From the NCBI GenBank assembly GCA_023213315.1, contig JAKCPI010000376.1:1-64000 (forward strand): 64,000 nucleotides of DNA, written 5' to 3'. The stretch is from Euborellia annulipes. Its lineage: Eukaryota; Arthropoda; Insecta; Dermaptera; Anisolabididae. Below, piece by piece: positions 10,958 to 24,244 of this stretch; the stretch's first letter is position 1, and every line of letters begins with the position of its first letter. The notes under the pieces were generated by a model that was not told the DNA's origin, made no database searches, and saw only the letters and a list, made by a program, of their open reading frames with translations. The position numbers and the translations under genes are program-made.

Positions 10958-11213
10958 TTTGGACCCTGTTATGCAATGGTGTGTCAAAGTCCAAACATCG
11001 AGTTTTGAGAAAATCAACAATAAAGTTTTTTGTTTACATTGGATTCTATATAATTTTTCTTGTCAATTGTGCAAGTAATATTAAATATAAATTTTTTTAG
11101 GACATATTTCATAAAAAATACTATTAATTAAAGCAATTGAAACAATATTCCGTGCTTAACTCAATTTTGAATTTTTTTGGTCTTTGACCCACCATTGCAT
11201 AACAGGGTCCATT
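10958..11213. mobile_element. TA-flanked MITE, second copy
   Basis: Ends TTTGGACCCTGTTATGCAAT and GCATAACAGGGTCC. The interior (AAGTAATATTAAATATAAAT, GGACATATTTCATAAAAAAT) matches the element at 874-1219 closely, without its duplicated left end. Confidence 0.7.
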
Positions 11214-11568
11214 TAGGAGTTTAATTTTTTTGTGTGTAGACTATAATATAAGCCTATCTTTAAATTTTACTGGCAAGTTCCATATGCCGCTTCCTCTACC
11301 CTTTCCTTAACTGCAACGATCTTGGTGGCTTTTCTGTTAATCATGTAGAAACAGAGTTAAATTTGCAAAAGAATTTCAAAAGTAATAAAAATAGAAGTAT
11401 GATGTCAGATGTATTTGACAATTGGTAAGAAAATATTTTTTTCTTTTTACAGGGCCTTTTTATTTACTGACGACCGTAAGCGGGCACAAATATAAAAGTT
11501 ACTGTAAAAAGAAAAAATATTTTCTTGCCAATTATCAAATACATCTGACATTCATCAGTAACTTCCAT

Positions 11569-12477
11569 TTTTACTTTCTCTTACTCTAGATATGAAATAT
11601 ATATAGAGAGAAAGTATTGCGATCATGTCAAAAATGTCAAAATTTTAATGGATATGCGTTTTGAGGTTCTCTGAGTCCAAAAAAGTGGGTCCCGCAAATT
11701 GGTGTCGTGAACTAAATATCTCAGGAACGAAAAAAGGCTAGGAGGATGAAATTTTATATTTGAGTTAGGCTTTCCCCCAAGAGGTGAAAATAAGCTTTTG
11801 AACAAAATTCGCCAAAGAGTACTACTTTACTGATGTACCTTTTCAGTTTTTTTTTTTTTTTTTTTTTTTCTCAAAATTCGCTCCAACGATTTTGTTTAAA
11901 ATTCATAAATCAACTATTTTTTAGATGCTCTTTAAACAGTTGTGTGCTGTGCACCAGCCCCACCAGATTTTTGCTTTTGGCTTTTCCGTAGCCAGGCTCC
12001 GGTTATCCTTTCATCTTGATCATGCCATTAAAAAAAAAATCATATTACTAATTTATTTTTTCTCTCATTAAGTGAAGGGGGCTGAATTTGAGCTGAGATT
12101 ATAATAACGAATTTCATTAATCCAACCCTCTCTCTGATTGGTATTAATCCATGCTTAAAGAGAGATAAGATATATATTTTTTGTGACCTGAAAACAAGCC
12201 TCTCTTGTAATTAGGTCATACGCCCTTTTATGATAAGGAAGCGGCATTCACTTTCACCTATTAATCATCTTCCCACACACGTATGAAAAAATTCACTTGC
12301 TCAGATTTATTTTCTAAAATAATAAAATAATAGAGAAAGAGAGAGATTCTTTTATTTCCCAAGAGTCAAATGAAAATTTTTTCTTCTATTCAATTTTTTA
12401 AAAAAATGTCATATTTTTTTTCATCTTTCTTTGGGTTTGTCCGATATTAATAGTAAAAGGGTAAGAGAAAGTAAAAA
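11569..12477 (+). mobile_element. MITE family A, rearranged copy
   Basis: Starts TTTTACTTTCTCTTACTC, follows the family body with internal deletion to about 11970 (CACCAGATTTTT), and a matching opposite end GGGTAAGAGAAAGTAAAAA lies at 12459-12477. The sequence between 11970 and 12459 may be a later insertion or unrelated. Confidence 0.5.
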
Positions 12478-14100
12478 TTTATTAACAAGGAAGTCATTAT
12501 TGTTAAGTTTTTTTAAAATAAAATGAACAATCGACTAAATATATTTCGTGTAATTGGACTAAACTTAATTGCGATGATTCAACTTCCTGAATGAATAAAT
12601 AATTAAGAGGTTTGTCCCTCTATAAACCAACGATCTTTTTAGCCCTTCAATTTTTTAGTGAGGATAAGAAGAGGAATTCCGTGAACGGACCTATTACATT
12701 TATATTTTTTATTTAAAAAAAAAAAATGAAATTTTTAAAATGAGTTTGTTTTTCGAAAGAATTGCTAAATCATCATCATTGATGACTTGGATCTTCTAAA
12801 ACAATTCTAATCATTTACTTTAGTAAAAAAAAAACTTTTTTAAGGTCTTTTGATTTTAACATCTGTATTAGTGTAAAAGAAATGGAGGAAAAAAATTTCC
12901 AGGTATTTTGAAGCTTTGAAATCAAATTTTATTTTTTAATTAACTATGAAGGAATTTTTTTTTTTTTGAGAGGGGGAGGGGGTGAAGAGCTAACCAATCT
13001 GAATTAAATCTAAATCATTTATAAAATCTTTTACAGAAAAGAGGTTCCTTCCAATTATGCTTAATTTTTTCTTTTTTTCTTTCATTTTTCAAAATTTTCG
13101 TAGATCGAGGGTTTAAAAATGAATTTTATCAGAAAATATAGAGAAAAGAAAATAGTCCTTTATTTCTCAAAATCATTTAAATTTATTGCAAATATTTCGT
13201 ATTTCGCTATATGATAGATCCCTCTTCAAATATAGCCTAAAATGTTTTAAATGGAGATGATGTTGCGAGAAATATAAATAAAGGATTCTTCTTTACATTT
13301 CTGTCGAGGGGCACGTGGCCTACGAGAAACGAACTGTAGAAGGTCCTGATATTGAGTATAAATTGGGAGGGAAAATTAAAAAAAAAATTTTGTTAGCTTG
13401 AATACAAAATAAACTTCCTAGAATGAAAGTGATGAAACTAACAAAAGTTTTCCCAATTGCTAATTATCTATTTTACTAAAGAAATTTCTGAGCTGCGCAG
13501 TTGTGACGTATTGGGCCAGGGACCAAGAGTTGAATGCCTCCAGGATCCCGGATACCTAACCATTTATAACTTAATTTACTTTAGAATGCAGAAACGTGCA
13601 TTCGAATCATTGAAGTGACTCATTATGATTAGCATGATTACTCTAAAAATAGGCGTTTCATATTATTTTTTTCTTTCCTTTTTATTGAAAACTTGTAACA
13701 TTTGGGCCATTGTGCCATCTCAATCAATTATCCTATTCACAACTCGATAATTAGTTATTAACATTGTTTTGAAAACTAACGGGTAGTAAATGTGGTTTTT
13801 ACGTGAAAATAACAAATGCAATTCTTCGAAAAACAATCTCCAAATATGGACGATAACAATCTATAATTATAATGAGATAGGCCCAAGGTGCGGTTACAAA
13901 GAAGAGAGGGGAGGAGAAGCGTGTAAGAGCGGCTTTTGGAGATGATCATGCTAGCTCAAGCCAGTCTGAAAGCTTATTTTGGGCTGTGGACGTCTGTCAT
14001 TAGACAAACGTTCGTTATTTTTTAAAACAAGGAGTAGTGGCGGAGTGTATAATTAAAGGCAGCCAAAGCAAAATTCTTTCTTTGCTTTGTTGAACAACAA
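12478..14100. other. AT-rich intronic DNA, no feature seen
   Basis: Inside gene X intron 1. Long A/T homopolymers, no splice-flanked coding segment, no repeat copy that I recognise. Confidence 0.45.
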
Positions 14101-14104
14101 TATA

Positions 14105-14137
14105 GACGTTTCGGTCGATTCTTCCTGTCTTCATCAG
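14105..14137 (-). ncRNA. Hammerhead-like motif with outer inverted repeat
   Basis: On the minus strand: CTGATGAA, GACAGGAAGAATCGACC, GAAACGTC. The core segments are intact but stem II is weak. Flanking sequences 14092-14106 and 14152-14167 (AACAACAAT[A/G]TAGA) are inverted repeats that could form a long stem I with a spacer on one side. Confidence 0.5.
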
Positions 14138-15251
14138 GAAAATAAAATAAACATCTACATTGTTGTTTAATAAAGCAAAAAAAATTTTTCTATATTTTTC
14201 TTTTTTGGGTCCCATTATCTCTTCATTATTAATAAAACAATTTATTTCTCATTTGATGAAAAATAAAACTTTTTTCAATTTTATATCAAAAATAAATACT
14301 GGTAATGAATAGAGAAAAGAAGCCAGAAAAGGAGGTTTTATTAGATTTAGTTGAGGTTTATAGCTGATATGATTTATTTGAGGGTAGGAATTCACTAATG
14401 AGAACCAGCTAGTTTTTTTTTTCAATTTTTTTTTATAATTAAAAAGAGGGCACTTTGGCCAGAACTTATTTAAAATAAAAAAAAAAAAAAAAAAAAAAGG
14501 GGGAGGTTTCTATTGAATGAATAAATTCTTTTATTACAAGAATTTTCTGCCAATTTTATTGAGCCATCTTCAGTTGTTTAAGAGTTTTTGAATTGTTTAA
14601 TAGAGTTGTTTTAAGTGTAGTGTGATTAAACAAATCATTAATATACTGCTTGTACATATAATGCAATGTAAATATTGACTGAGAAATATGTTTTCTAAGC
14701 GAAAATCTCAATGTCTCATTTCTCTTGCAAGAAATGAATTTAAAAAAAAAGTAAAATTTCATGAAATACCTAAGATATTTGTGGTACAAATTTTAAAGTC
14801 ATTCTTACAGTTTCAATCCTGTGTGCTTCCATATTCTAAGGTTAAGTGGTTCGATTTTATTCCTATAAGAACGAATTTATTTAAATTAGGCCTCGCCTCT
14901 TTGGGGTTTAGTGTCTTACCAATTATTTGATAAATTTTCCAACTCTTACCCGGAAAATTTGGTTTAATAACATAGTACATAGCAAACATAAAAAATTTTA
15001 CGGGTCAATAAATAAAGAAAATATGATAAAAGCAGAGAATGAAATTCAAAATTTTTATAAACTCTTTCTCCACATTTCATATTTTAATAATAAGAAATGA
15101 TAGGATATTTCGGTGGTATACTTCAAAATTTTTTCAGCTATGAAATGTAAAAAAAAAAAGTTGATTATTGTCGGCAAAGAGTCAGAGTTATTGACCATTT
15201 GAATTATTTCTAAATAAGATTCATATCTGAAGAAATGTTAAAAATAAATAC

Positions 15252-15346
15252 CGGACAAAATCTGCAGCTCCTCGGGCTTCATCTTGAGCATTTGACAAAC
15301 AGGGGACGAAAACAAATATCCAGATGAGAAAAAACATCCGCTCCAT
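15252..15346 (-). CDS. Gene X exon 1, signal peptide
   Basis: An acceptor TTTCAG before 15352 is followed by six untranslated bases and ATG at 15346. The 31 codons begin MERMFFLIWIFVFVPCLSNA, a textbook secretory signal peptide with likely cleavage after SNA, followed by QDEARGAADFV. The exon ends at a GTATTT donor leaving two bases (CG), which the first base of exon 2 would complete to Arg. The acceptor just upstream of the ATG implies a further 5' non-coding exon; a candidate is at 16499. The protein is inferred to be secreted. Confidence 0.7.
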
Positions 15347-15728
15347 TTATTTCTGAAATCAAAATTTTTTTTTTATTATTGGCCTGTATCCTGTTGCCAT
15401 TCAGCCTTAACTATTACAAACAAGAATACAAATAATATACAATACAATAGAAAAAGGTATGGTAATCATATGATTAAATAAGAGCCCAGGTTGAGGTTAT
15501 TTAGCCAAGATCAAAAGTTCGGTATAAGGCTTAATAAAGGGGTGAAATTAGATACACAACCCTGACACCAGGTATAATAATAGTGTCAGTGTCTAAAAAC
15601 CAATGTGAAGTTTGGAATCATTGGCAAATTGGAATGCATACCCTTTATTTTTTAGAAATTTATAAATTTTTGTAAAAAAATTAATTATCTTGAATTAATT
15701 ATTTTAATTTTTAATATTTATTTAAATA

Positions 15729-16064
15729 GGTAGAAAGAATGAGCAAAGCAGCTAGTTTATATTTCAATTTATTAATAAACCAGGGCCCGCTGCGGTCACA
15801 TATGGGACCATCTTCAGGGCCAGGTTAATGTCTGAAATTCATTCACTCTCTGTCCATGGTATGATAATAATAGAATTTGAGGCATTATCATGATTGAGCT
15901 ACGTGCAATTGTGTATGCCCAATATATGTTAACTTTGCGAGGATTATATATATTTTCTGACATTAACCTAGCCCTGAAGATGGTCCCATATGTGACCGAA
16001 ACGTCGGCCCTGGTTTATTAATAAATTGAAATATAAACTAGCTGCTTTGCTCATTCTTTCTACC
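15729..16064. mobile_element. Foldback with hammerhead-like motifs in both arms (Penelope-type)
   Basis: Two inverted arms of about 105 bp share GGTAGAAAGAATGAGCAAAG, TTATTAATAAACCAGG and the CTGAAGATGGTC core, separated by about 120 bp. The right arm is intact. The left arm has the GAAACGTC segment mutated. A related, shorter foldback is at 60427-60608. Penelope-like elements are known for inverted or partial terminal repeats bearing hammerhead motifs; assignment rests on that resemblance. Confidence 0.65.
15974..16005 (+). ncRNA. Hammerhead-like motif (right arm)
   Basis: CTGAAGAT, stem II GGTC/GACC around CCATATGT, then GAAACGTC. The flanks AACC..GCC (5') and GGC..GGTT (3') can pair as an interrupted stem I. 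This is the clearest all-round fit to a type I hammerhead with almost no stem III. Confidence 0.6.
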
Positions 16065-16498
16065 AATTTGATTATCAACACTCAGCTTTATACCTCCTTC
16101 AAATAATATTTATTTAAATTATTTTCAATTTTTATTTTTAATCAATTTTATAAGTTATGTCTTTATAAGTTGCTAATTTCACAAAACTCCTCTTATATCT
16201 CATTATATGGGAAAAAACTCATTTTTTTTAACTTGAAGGTTAAGAGTGTTCTTGTTTATTATATCGATGAATTGGTCAGATAAATTTGGTAGTTGAGTTT
16301 AAGTGAAGCGACCGGCCCTTAGAGTCAAATTGACTTATCGACAAACGTTATTCTAATTAGGCAGCATAGGCTATCAATTTTGAAACCAACCAGTAAATGT
16401 TATATAAATATAAATGATCTAGGTAAAAGTATTTTATTTTTTTTTCTAACCTATTTAATTTAATTAAAATTGAAAAAGATTTATTTTACCGTACTCAC

Positions 16499-16560
16499 AT
16501 GTTTATGGCATAGAGAGAAAGACACAAAATCGCACTGCTAAAAAACCACTGACTGAACAG
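16499..16560 (-). promoter_or_regulatory. Putative promoter / 5' non-coding exon of gene X
   Basis: On the minus strand an overlapping arthropod-type initiator TCAGTCAGT (16548-16556) is followed about 50 nt later by a consensus donor CAT|GTGAGTACG (exon end 16499). This could supply the 5' untranslated exon required by the acceptor in front of gene X exon 1. The surrounding 16.5-16.9 kb is less AT-rich than its neighbours. Inference only. Confidence 0.35.
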
Positions 16561-17182
16561 AACATCCGTTACTAGGTTCAAGAAGAAATTTGCGGGGGCA
16601 CCTGAGCCCCCCGGACGAAGTGAAAGAGACCCTCGACCTACACGGTTTGATCAGCAACTGAAGCACATGGCATTCACTCTCAGATAGAAAGCGAAAAGCC
16701 AACCTACGAACTCTTCGGCCCTCTCCTTGGATTTTGAGTTCTTTTTCTCTCTTCTCTTATTTACAGCCACCAACAACAACCAATATGGGATGGGGGACTC
16801 AATCAAGAGTTCGCAGGTGAGAGAGAAAGTCGAGGGCTGCTCTAGGATAAAAATTCAATAGAGGCTGGTTAAAGTTAGACAGTGAGAGAACAAGAAAAAA
16901 AGAAAAATAATACGAGTATGTTGTTATGCCGGTTGCTTTCTCCTCATTTTATTCAATTGACTTCAATTATCCTTTCTAAAGATACATAACTAATTTATCC
17001 ACATAAATTATGTTGAGAGGTCTTGTAACAAAATCTTTCTTCTTCATCTGATTTTTTGTTAATGTCTTGACATAATTTTTTATTCATATTGGAGTGTTAA
17101 TTCATTCCACAATTTTAACAGAAGCCGAAATTCTTTATTTATTAAGGGGGTTCAGGAGCGATGTCTAAACGTACTTAAAAAA

Positions 17183-17460
17183 AAACTAGACTATTATAAG
17201 GAATTAAATAAAAGCAACTTGTGTTTTCTTTCTTGGACAAAAAGTGACAGGTAGTATGTCGTTTTTTCTGGTATAATTATTAAAAAATCAATAAATTTTC
17301 AATAATATTTATTTTTGGTTTACAGGTGCGCTATCATGTTTCGGCCACCATGAGAGCCATCATCAGAACTGAAACACAAGTTGCTTTTATTTAATTATAT
17401 TAATTTGGACTGCAACCACCATTTCATCATATTATAAGGAATTTTTCAATGCGGTTTTTT
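17183..17460. mobile_element. Foldback with hammerhead-like motif
   Basis: ATTATAAGGAATT and TAAAAGCAACTTGTGTTT at 17193-17230 recur inverted at 17372-17450. Between them, minus-strand 17335-17366 reads CTGATGAT, GGCTCTCATGGTGGCC, GAAACATG: core intact, stem II GGC/GCC. Confidence 0.5.
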
Positions 17461-18458
17461 TTAAATGATTCAAATTCATAAGAGATTATTGGGACATCGA
17501 GCTATAATTTTTTAAATCACTTATTAAAAAATTATTGTAATTAATTTTTTTGTTATCAAGCAAATACAAAAAAACAATCTGTCCCAATAATCTTTAATTT
17601 TTTTTTAATTTAAAAATCAATTTATTGTTAGTTTTAATCACATATTGATTAAGAAATTTTTAAAATAAGCTTAGATAATTTATTTAAAATTCAACTTTCA
17701 AATTAGTTCAGCATTCTTGCAATAGATAGCAGGTCTAACAGACGATATAGTATTAGCCTATATCTGGCCTATATTTATATATTTTTATGCTTTTATAAAA
17801 GATACATTATATATAATAACATTTATAAAGTATTCATTGTTTTTTTTTTTTTTTTTTACACTCTTTTTTTTTTTTCTCCCTCCCCCCCCCCCCCTCCCTC
17901 CACCCTTTTCTTTTCTTTTTCCCTTTAAAAATTTGACTGTTACACGTTCTGGGAAAAATATTTTGTGGGGGTGGGGTTTTTTGTATTTCATTTTTTTTTT
18001 ATCCAAATTGTTTTAATAAAATTATGGTATTCATTGTTAAAAGATCAATAAAAATCAACCAAATGCATTAAATATTATTAGCTACCATTCTGACATCTCT
18101 TGACAAATTTTTGATATACTTGATTTTTGGGCATACTTTTTATGACGCTTACACTACGCCATCTTATGGGGAAAAACATGCGTAACACCTTCGCCCCCGG
18201 CCCCCCTTAAATGCGATATTGTCAAAACGGGTGGCAAAATTATTTCCGAAAGTATAAGAGCTATGAAAATCTTTGTTTGTAGTTTATTTTAATGTTTTTA
18301 CCGATCGTAATGAAATTTTTTGGAGTCATTATCAATTCATTAGCACTTCAACCGCATGACACATTCTTGGACTTTCCATATAAATAAATATAATAAGCTT
18401 ATTAAAAAAGTAAAAAAGGATTAAACAATCTCTTTGAAAGAAATAATTATTTACGATG

Positions 18459-18515
18459 CAAGGTAAGTTAATTAAGGTTAAAATTAATTAAAACGTCAGT
18501 TGTTTATTTTTTATA
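18459..18515 (+). repeat. AGGTAAGTTAATTAA repeat
   Basis: AGGTAAGTTAATTAAGGTTA... AATTAAAACGTCAG recurs at 34978-35025 (plus) and 36115-36165 (minus). It lies next to hammerhead-bearing foldbacks at the other sites, so is probably part of the same Penelope-type family. Confidence 0.5.
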
Positions 18516-18519
18516 TTAA

Positions 18520-19970
18520 TTATTATTTACGAGTTTACAATACATTAAATTATTAAGAAAATATCTTGGGTTTAAAAAATATCGAGTTATGCTGCAAAAT
18601 GATGAAATTTTTTAAATTTTTTCTAGAGTCAATACTATTATAATTTACCATGATTTTTAGGGACAAATTACACAACAGAATGGAGTTTTAGACCGACACT
18701 GCTGCATATTTTGCTCGATTGACTGTTTATAAGAATTTCATCTTTAAATAAAATCAAGGCAAGTTTTTCGCCAATTTAGGATATTTTTTGATGCAATGAT
18801 AAGAGATTAAGGAGGAACTTCCAGTTCAAGTAGGGTAGTGGAGACAGCAAAACGGCCTATTTATGACTACTCAAAGGGTCTGCTTGAAGAAGGCCATAAA
18901 TCATAAAGCTGCCAAAAACAAAATAATAGATATGAGTTCAGATATTGAAAAAAGTTTTAAAAAAAAGTCAAAAGTAACATTAAATATTCAAAGGGGGAGG
19001 TTTTCATCCCCTAAAAATTTTTTGCCTTGTAGTTTTTTTTTTAAATACTCTCTTTATATAAGAAAGTCCGGGAAGGTGCCATGATTGCGCTAAGGGGGCT
19101 GCAAGGGGAAAGCCCGGAGTAGTCGGGCTTAGCGTTTATTATTGATAGACTATATTATATCCTTAGCCGCATTAAAGCAGATTAAATCTACTTATTGAAA
19201 TAATTACCATATTTAACTAATCACATTGAATAACGGTCTGATGGACGAAAACCTACTCAAAAATCTATGCACACCATGATCGTCACGACCTTTTTTCTTC
19301 CTCATCCCCGTACTGAGGCATCACTCCATATATTCATTTTAATAATCTCTAAAGAAAATCTAAAAGCTCTAGGTAGACCAATTCTATACTTCAAAGGAAG
19401 CTTTTGTAAAGAAGACTTTAAACTTTATGAACTTTAAATGAATATTATCATGACGCTATTATTTATCTTGTCAATAACGCCTTAGAAACATCATGTTAGG
19501 GGAATAAAAAGGGCAGAAATGGTTAAGATCTATAAAAGAAAGAATTAACTCTTATATTATGTATATTAGGCTTATAATTTGTTTATATAGAAACTTATTC
19601 TAGGCTTTCTTATAATTTATACAAAATATCAAACTCGGTCTATCAATCAACCACGAAGGCAAAGATGAAAGCCTCTATGAATAAAATAAAGGAACAATCT
19701 TTTCATATTTCTTAAGATAAAAAGTTGAACAATTCATCTTTTTTTTTTTATCATTCGCAAATACGGAATCTGAATATCCTCTCTTGCTTGTTATGTTAAT
19801 GTTTTCATTTTTTTATTTAATTATAGGTACTTAAAAAAAGTCTAGTGTGACTGGCCGCACAGCAAAGCCACAGCCCTTGGTTGAAGATTATCAGTAGCGA
19901 CATTTGTCAACGTCTCTCTTCTCGAACACAGAGGGAGGGGAGGAGGGAGGGGTTTAGGATTTTAGCGATT
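18520..19970. other. Region between genes X and Y, no feature seen
   Basis: AT-rich. An open frame at 18863-19084 is AT-biased, lacks splice signals and resembles nothing I recognise, so I do not call it a gene. Confidence 0.45.
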
Positions 19971-19975
19971 CTCCG

Positions 19976-20510
19976 TTTTTACTTTCTCGTAGAGAGAAAG
20001 TATTGTAATCGTAAAAAAATTCGACTTCGAGATTTTGATGTTTCTTCACGTTTTAGACCTCCCTGAGTCCAAAAATACCATATTGAGCATTATGTCTATG
20101 TGTGTGTGTGTGAACACGATTGCTTAAAACCCAAAGCAGCTAGATGGATGAAATTTGGTAAATGCTCCTTACACTAAAATTGTAGATTTCTATCAACTTT
20201 TGGAGTAAATACGTCCCTTGGAAGTAGTACTTTACCTAATAAGTTTTTTAAGAAATTTCGAAATTTTCAATTTCTTTGTTATATTATGATAAAATACTCA
20301 ATTTTAAAAAGTTTTTATTCTTTGATATTTTTACTAAAACTGAATAGTTTTTGAAATAATCAACGAAGAAAACGACTTCTTCTTTTTCTTTTTCTTCTTC
20401 TTCAGAAGTTCTTCTGTCCTCGCCATTATTAATCCCGCCTTGCGGGGTCGGCGTCAACGAAGAAAACGACAAAAAAAAATTAAAAAAAATCATACAGTGT
20501 CATTAAAAAA
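19976..20510 (+). mobile_element. MITE family B (TACGAGAAAGT end)
   Basis: Starts TTTACTTTCTCGTAGAGAGA, then ATTCGACTTCGAGATTTTGA, a short GT tract, CACGATTGCTTAAAA and GTAGTACTTTACC. Shares parts of the design of family A. A segment of CTT/GAA repeats and a GC-rich insertion lie near 20370-20460. Other copies at 26440-26735 and 62348-63232. Confidence 0.65.
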
Positions 20511-20830
20511 CCTGTAAATATAAACAAATGAATTTGTATAATATTATTTTCGCATATACATATTATACCAACACCGAAAATGGTCCATAGGAAAAGATCA
20601 CCTAACTAATAAATTCTAGGAAATATTTAAAATAATTTATTTAAAAAGAAAATGATAAGAGTGAACTGATAATCAGAAAAACGATATTTTTTTTATTAAA
20701 TTGGCAAGAAAATCAAAGGTTAAAATAATTTCCTAAAAAGTGAGAGTGAGTTAGTATTAAGGAAATCAAAATTTGTTATTTGGCATTAAATTTCGAGTGG
20801 TATGAGCAATTTAACAATTAACAAGTCAAA

Positions 20831-21410
20831 AGTGCAGAGATATTAAAAAATTGGTTGCTGCTGGAACTCAGAGCAGAAGGACAAATGACGAGGCTGACGT
20901 CAGGCGAGAGAAGAATTTGGACTATATAATGGAAGGAGACAACGACTCGAGAGCACAAAATTATCAAACAGCCCAGATTTTCAAACAGACCACACTATCA
21001 AAACCCCATAAACAAAAAAATAACAAAAAAAAAAACAATTTTAATTAAAATAATATTAAAAAAAAAAAACTTGAACAATATATCAAATAAACCTAGAAAA
21101 AAATCAAACAATTACTATAGAAGAAAAAAGAAACGAAGAGAGAAGAAATTAACACAAATACAATAAAAAATCAAATAAATAAAACAAAAAAACACAACAA
21201 TGGTCTGCGAGCTGACATCCTATCGCCGAGTTCGACTTCTTATAAAAACGACATTTCGGCCTCCGAGATTGCTGCCTTCGTCGAGACACACTCCAACAGC
21301 CGCCGAAGACATCAATCCGGACTCAATCCAAACACCAAATATCTCTACCAGTAAGCTCACAATCACACGATTTTCTTGCCAAATAGCATTATTTTTTAAA
21401 TAATAAACTG
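20831..21410. other. Composite segment with GC-richer ends
   Basis: GC-richer stretches (20850-20990, 21195-21370) surround an A-rich middle. On the minus strand 21250-21284 reads CGACGAAGGCAGC...GGAGGCCGAAATGTCG, a degenerate relative of the Penelope-type hammerhead motif. No reliable coding frame. Possibly a worn Penelope-like end. Confidence 0.3.
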
Positions 21411-22120
21411 AACAATAAACTCTTAAAATAATTAAAATATAAAATTTGAATTTAGATTAAAACTATAATTAAATGGACCGTAGTAATAATAATTTAATAA
21501 TTTAGTTAAGATAATTTCAAGGACTTTCCGGTCACAAAAAGTGAATTTCTCAGGGCAGTTTGTTCAATAGTAATAATTGATTTAAATATAAAAGAACACG
21601 GCTTGAGGAATTCAATACATTCTTTCGTTTAATTTAATTATTTTTTTTAAACATCCAAATTTAAGACCAAGTCAAATGAGATTATCTTATCTAAAGAAGA
21701 GAGACAAAGATTTATAATAATTTAATTGCAATTTAAATAAATAGAATTAATAAAAAGACACATAATTTTTATAAAACAATTTGAAAGTTAATCTCGATCG
21801 CTATTTTTTTCCATAAATAAATTTGCTCTTTAAGAAAATTTATACTTTTATTTTCACAATCAAAACCCAGAGTGCAACTAATTATATTTCAGATAATAAT
21901 CAGTAATTGATACCATTACACAGGCAACAGGGATTAGGGCGATCTGAAGTTCGAAATATTTTACCCTAAGGCCCGGCGCACATTGAACGCAGCCGAGGCG
22001 CAGCCGAGGTAGAGTGGAGGCGCAGCATAGGAATAGGCCTCTGTCAGGTCACCGCACATTGAACGCAGTACTGCGTTGCCTCTGTTGCAAACATGTCATT
22101 TGAAATGGAGGAAAAATCTT

Positions 22121-24055
22121 AAATATGGGTGATTCTTTTACAAACCGAACACTTTCTGACCGACATGTTTTTGATTTGGCTGAAATTTTTTTTACGGGTT
22201 CTATAACGAAAAAAAAGATAGCCATCCGCGAGGATTTTCTTTTTTCTTTAATATTTTGGGAAATATCGAGGGTCGAAAATGTGAAAATTTGATGATTTTC
22301 TGCTTAGACGCTCACTTTTAAAAATTCATAACTCTGGTTCTATTTGAGCTAGAAAAAAACTTTTTTTACCATTTTAAAGCTAAAGAGTGAACTTTAAGAA
22401 AAAAAATTGTTCCACCAAAATTTATTAAAGGTTTCACATTGTTATCAACAATTGAAATCTTTAAATCGATTTTTAACAATGGGGCCCCAAATGTATTGCC
22501 TTTTTATTATAACCATCGAATTCTACGTCAAATTTTATGCCGATAACGGTTTTTTAATCGATGGAGAATCAATTAGTACTATTGAAAAAAAATTCCGCCA
22601 AGTACTCTCATGCGGTAAAATGACGTCATATCAAAAATAAGATAAAAAAAGTCCGAGGGCATTGAACCACTCTTTCCAAAACTATATTTAGATTTAATGT
22701 AGCTTTTATGGTCAAGTAGCTATCCGTTGCACAAGTAGGGCTATTTTTCGATATTTTTTGCCTAAAAATTGAAGTTTTTCGAGAAAAAAACTAATTTTGG
22801 AGTTAATTACTCGGGATTTTTTTACTTATTCTATTAGAGGTTTTCTTTCTGAACCAAATGACATCCCATTTAGTCTGATCTGATTAGCCGTTCGGAATCT
22901 ACAGGGGTTTAAACTTTCAAATTGGAATTTACCGCAGCGCGGTAAAATAAAATGATAGGAAAAAAATAAATGATGAAATCTTTAGCTGAAAACTCCTTCT
23001 TTCTAACCGTATATTCCCCATAATTATACCTCTTAAGACAGAGGAGTTATTCAAGCCGATAAACTTTTTCGTGCATCCCCTAGGGCAAGAAAAAAAACTT
23101 TGCACGAAAAAGTTTATCGGCTTGAATAACTCCTCTGTCTTAAGAGGTATAATTATGGGGAATATACGGTTAGAAAGAAGGAGTTTTCAGCTAAAGATTT
23201 CATCATTTATTTTTTTCCTATCATTTTATTTTACCGCGCTGCGGTAAATTCTAATTTGAAAGTTTAAACCCCTGTAGATTCCGAACGGCTAATCAGATCA
23301 GACTAAATGGGATGTCATTTGGTTCAGAAAGAAAACCTCTAATAGAATAAGTAAAAAAATCCCGAGTAATTAACTCCAAAATTAGTTTTTTTCTCGAAAA
23401 ACCTCAATTTTTAGGCAAAAAATATCGAAAAATAGCCCTACTTGTGCAACGGATAGCTACTTGACCATAAAAGCTACATTAAATCTAAATATAGTTTTGG
23501 AAAGAGTGGTTCAATGCCCTCGGACTTTTTTATCTTATTTTTGATATGACGTCATTTTACCGCATGAGAGTACTTGGCGGAATTTTTTTTCAATAGTACT
23601 AATTGATTCTCCATCGATTAAAAAACCGTTATCGGCATAAAATTTGACGTAGAATTCGATGGTTATAATAAAAAGGTAATACATTTGGGGCCCCATTGTT
23701 AAAAATCGATTTAAAGATTTCAATTGTTGATAACAATGTGAAACCTTTAATAAATTTTGGTGGAACAATTTTTTTCTTAAAGTTCACTCCTTTAGCTTTA
23801 AAATGGTAAAAAAAGTTTTTTTCTAGCTCAAATAGAACCAGAGTTATGAATTTTTAAAAGTGAGCGTCTAAGCAGAAAATCATCAAATTTTCACATTTTC
23901 GACCCTCGATATTTCCCAAAATATTAAAGAAAAAAAGAAAATCCTCGCGGATGGCTATCTTTTTTTTCGTTATAGAACCCGTAAAAAAAATTTCAGCCAA
24001 ATCAAAAACATGTCGGTCAGAAAGTGTTCGGTTTGTAAAAGAATCACCCATATTT
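22121..24055. repeat. Near-perfect palindrome, 955-bp arms
   Basis: Left arm 22121-23075 and right arm 23101-24055 are reverse complements of equal length, separated by 25 bp. I counted about half a dozen differences. Both arms hold the same 77-codon open frame (22407-22640 plus; 23535-23768 minus; starts MFHQNLLKVSHCYQQ), differing by one residue. That frame resembles no protein I know and need not be expressed. Confidence 0.85.
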
Positions 24056-24213
24056 ATGAATTTAGTTTTAAAATTGTATTTTATTTCAAGAAAAAAAAAT
24101 AATCATTTTAATATATTGAAATTCAATCATTGCATTTGAGAATTAAACATATTAAAATGAAATTCAATCACAAAATATTTAATTTTCGTGTTAAATTTAA
24201 ATATTTAGCATAA

Positions 24214-24244
24214 TTATTATATATATATATATATATATATTATT
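24214..24244. repeat. (AT)n microsatellite
   Basis: About 15 alternating AT units inside the Harbinger-type element, right of the palindrome. Confidence 0.8.

Noticed and set aside
19976..20510. MITE families A and B as one family
   Set aside because: Ends (CTCTTACC versus CTCGTA) and the 3' halves differ; only the GAGATTTTGATG and CCCTGAGTCCAAAAA segments are shared, so I keep them apart as related families.
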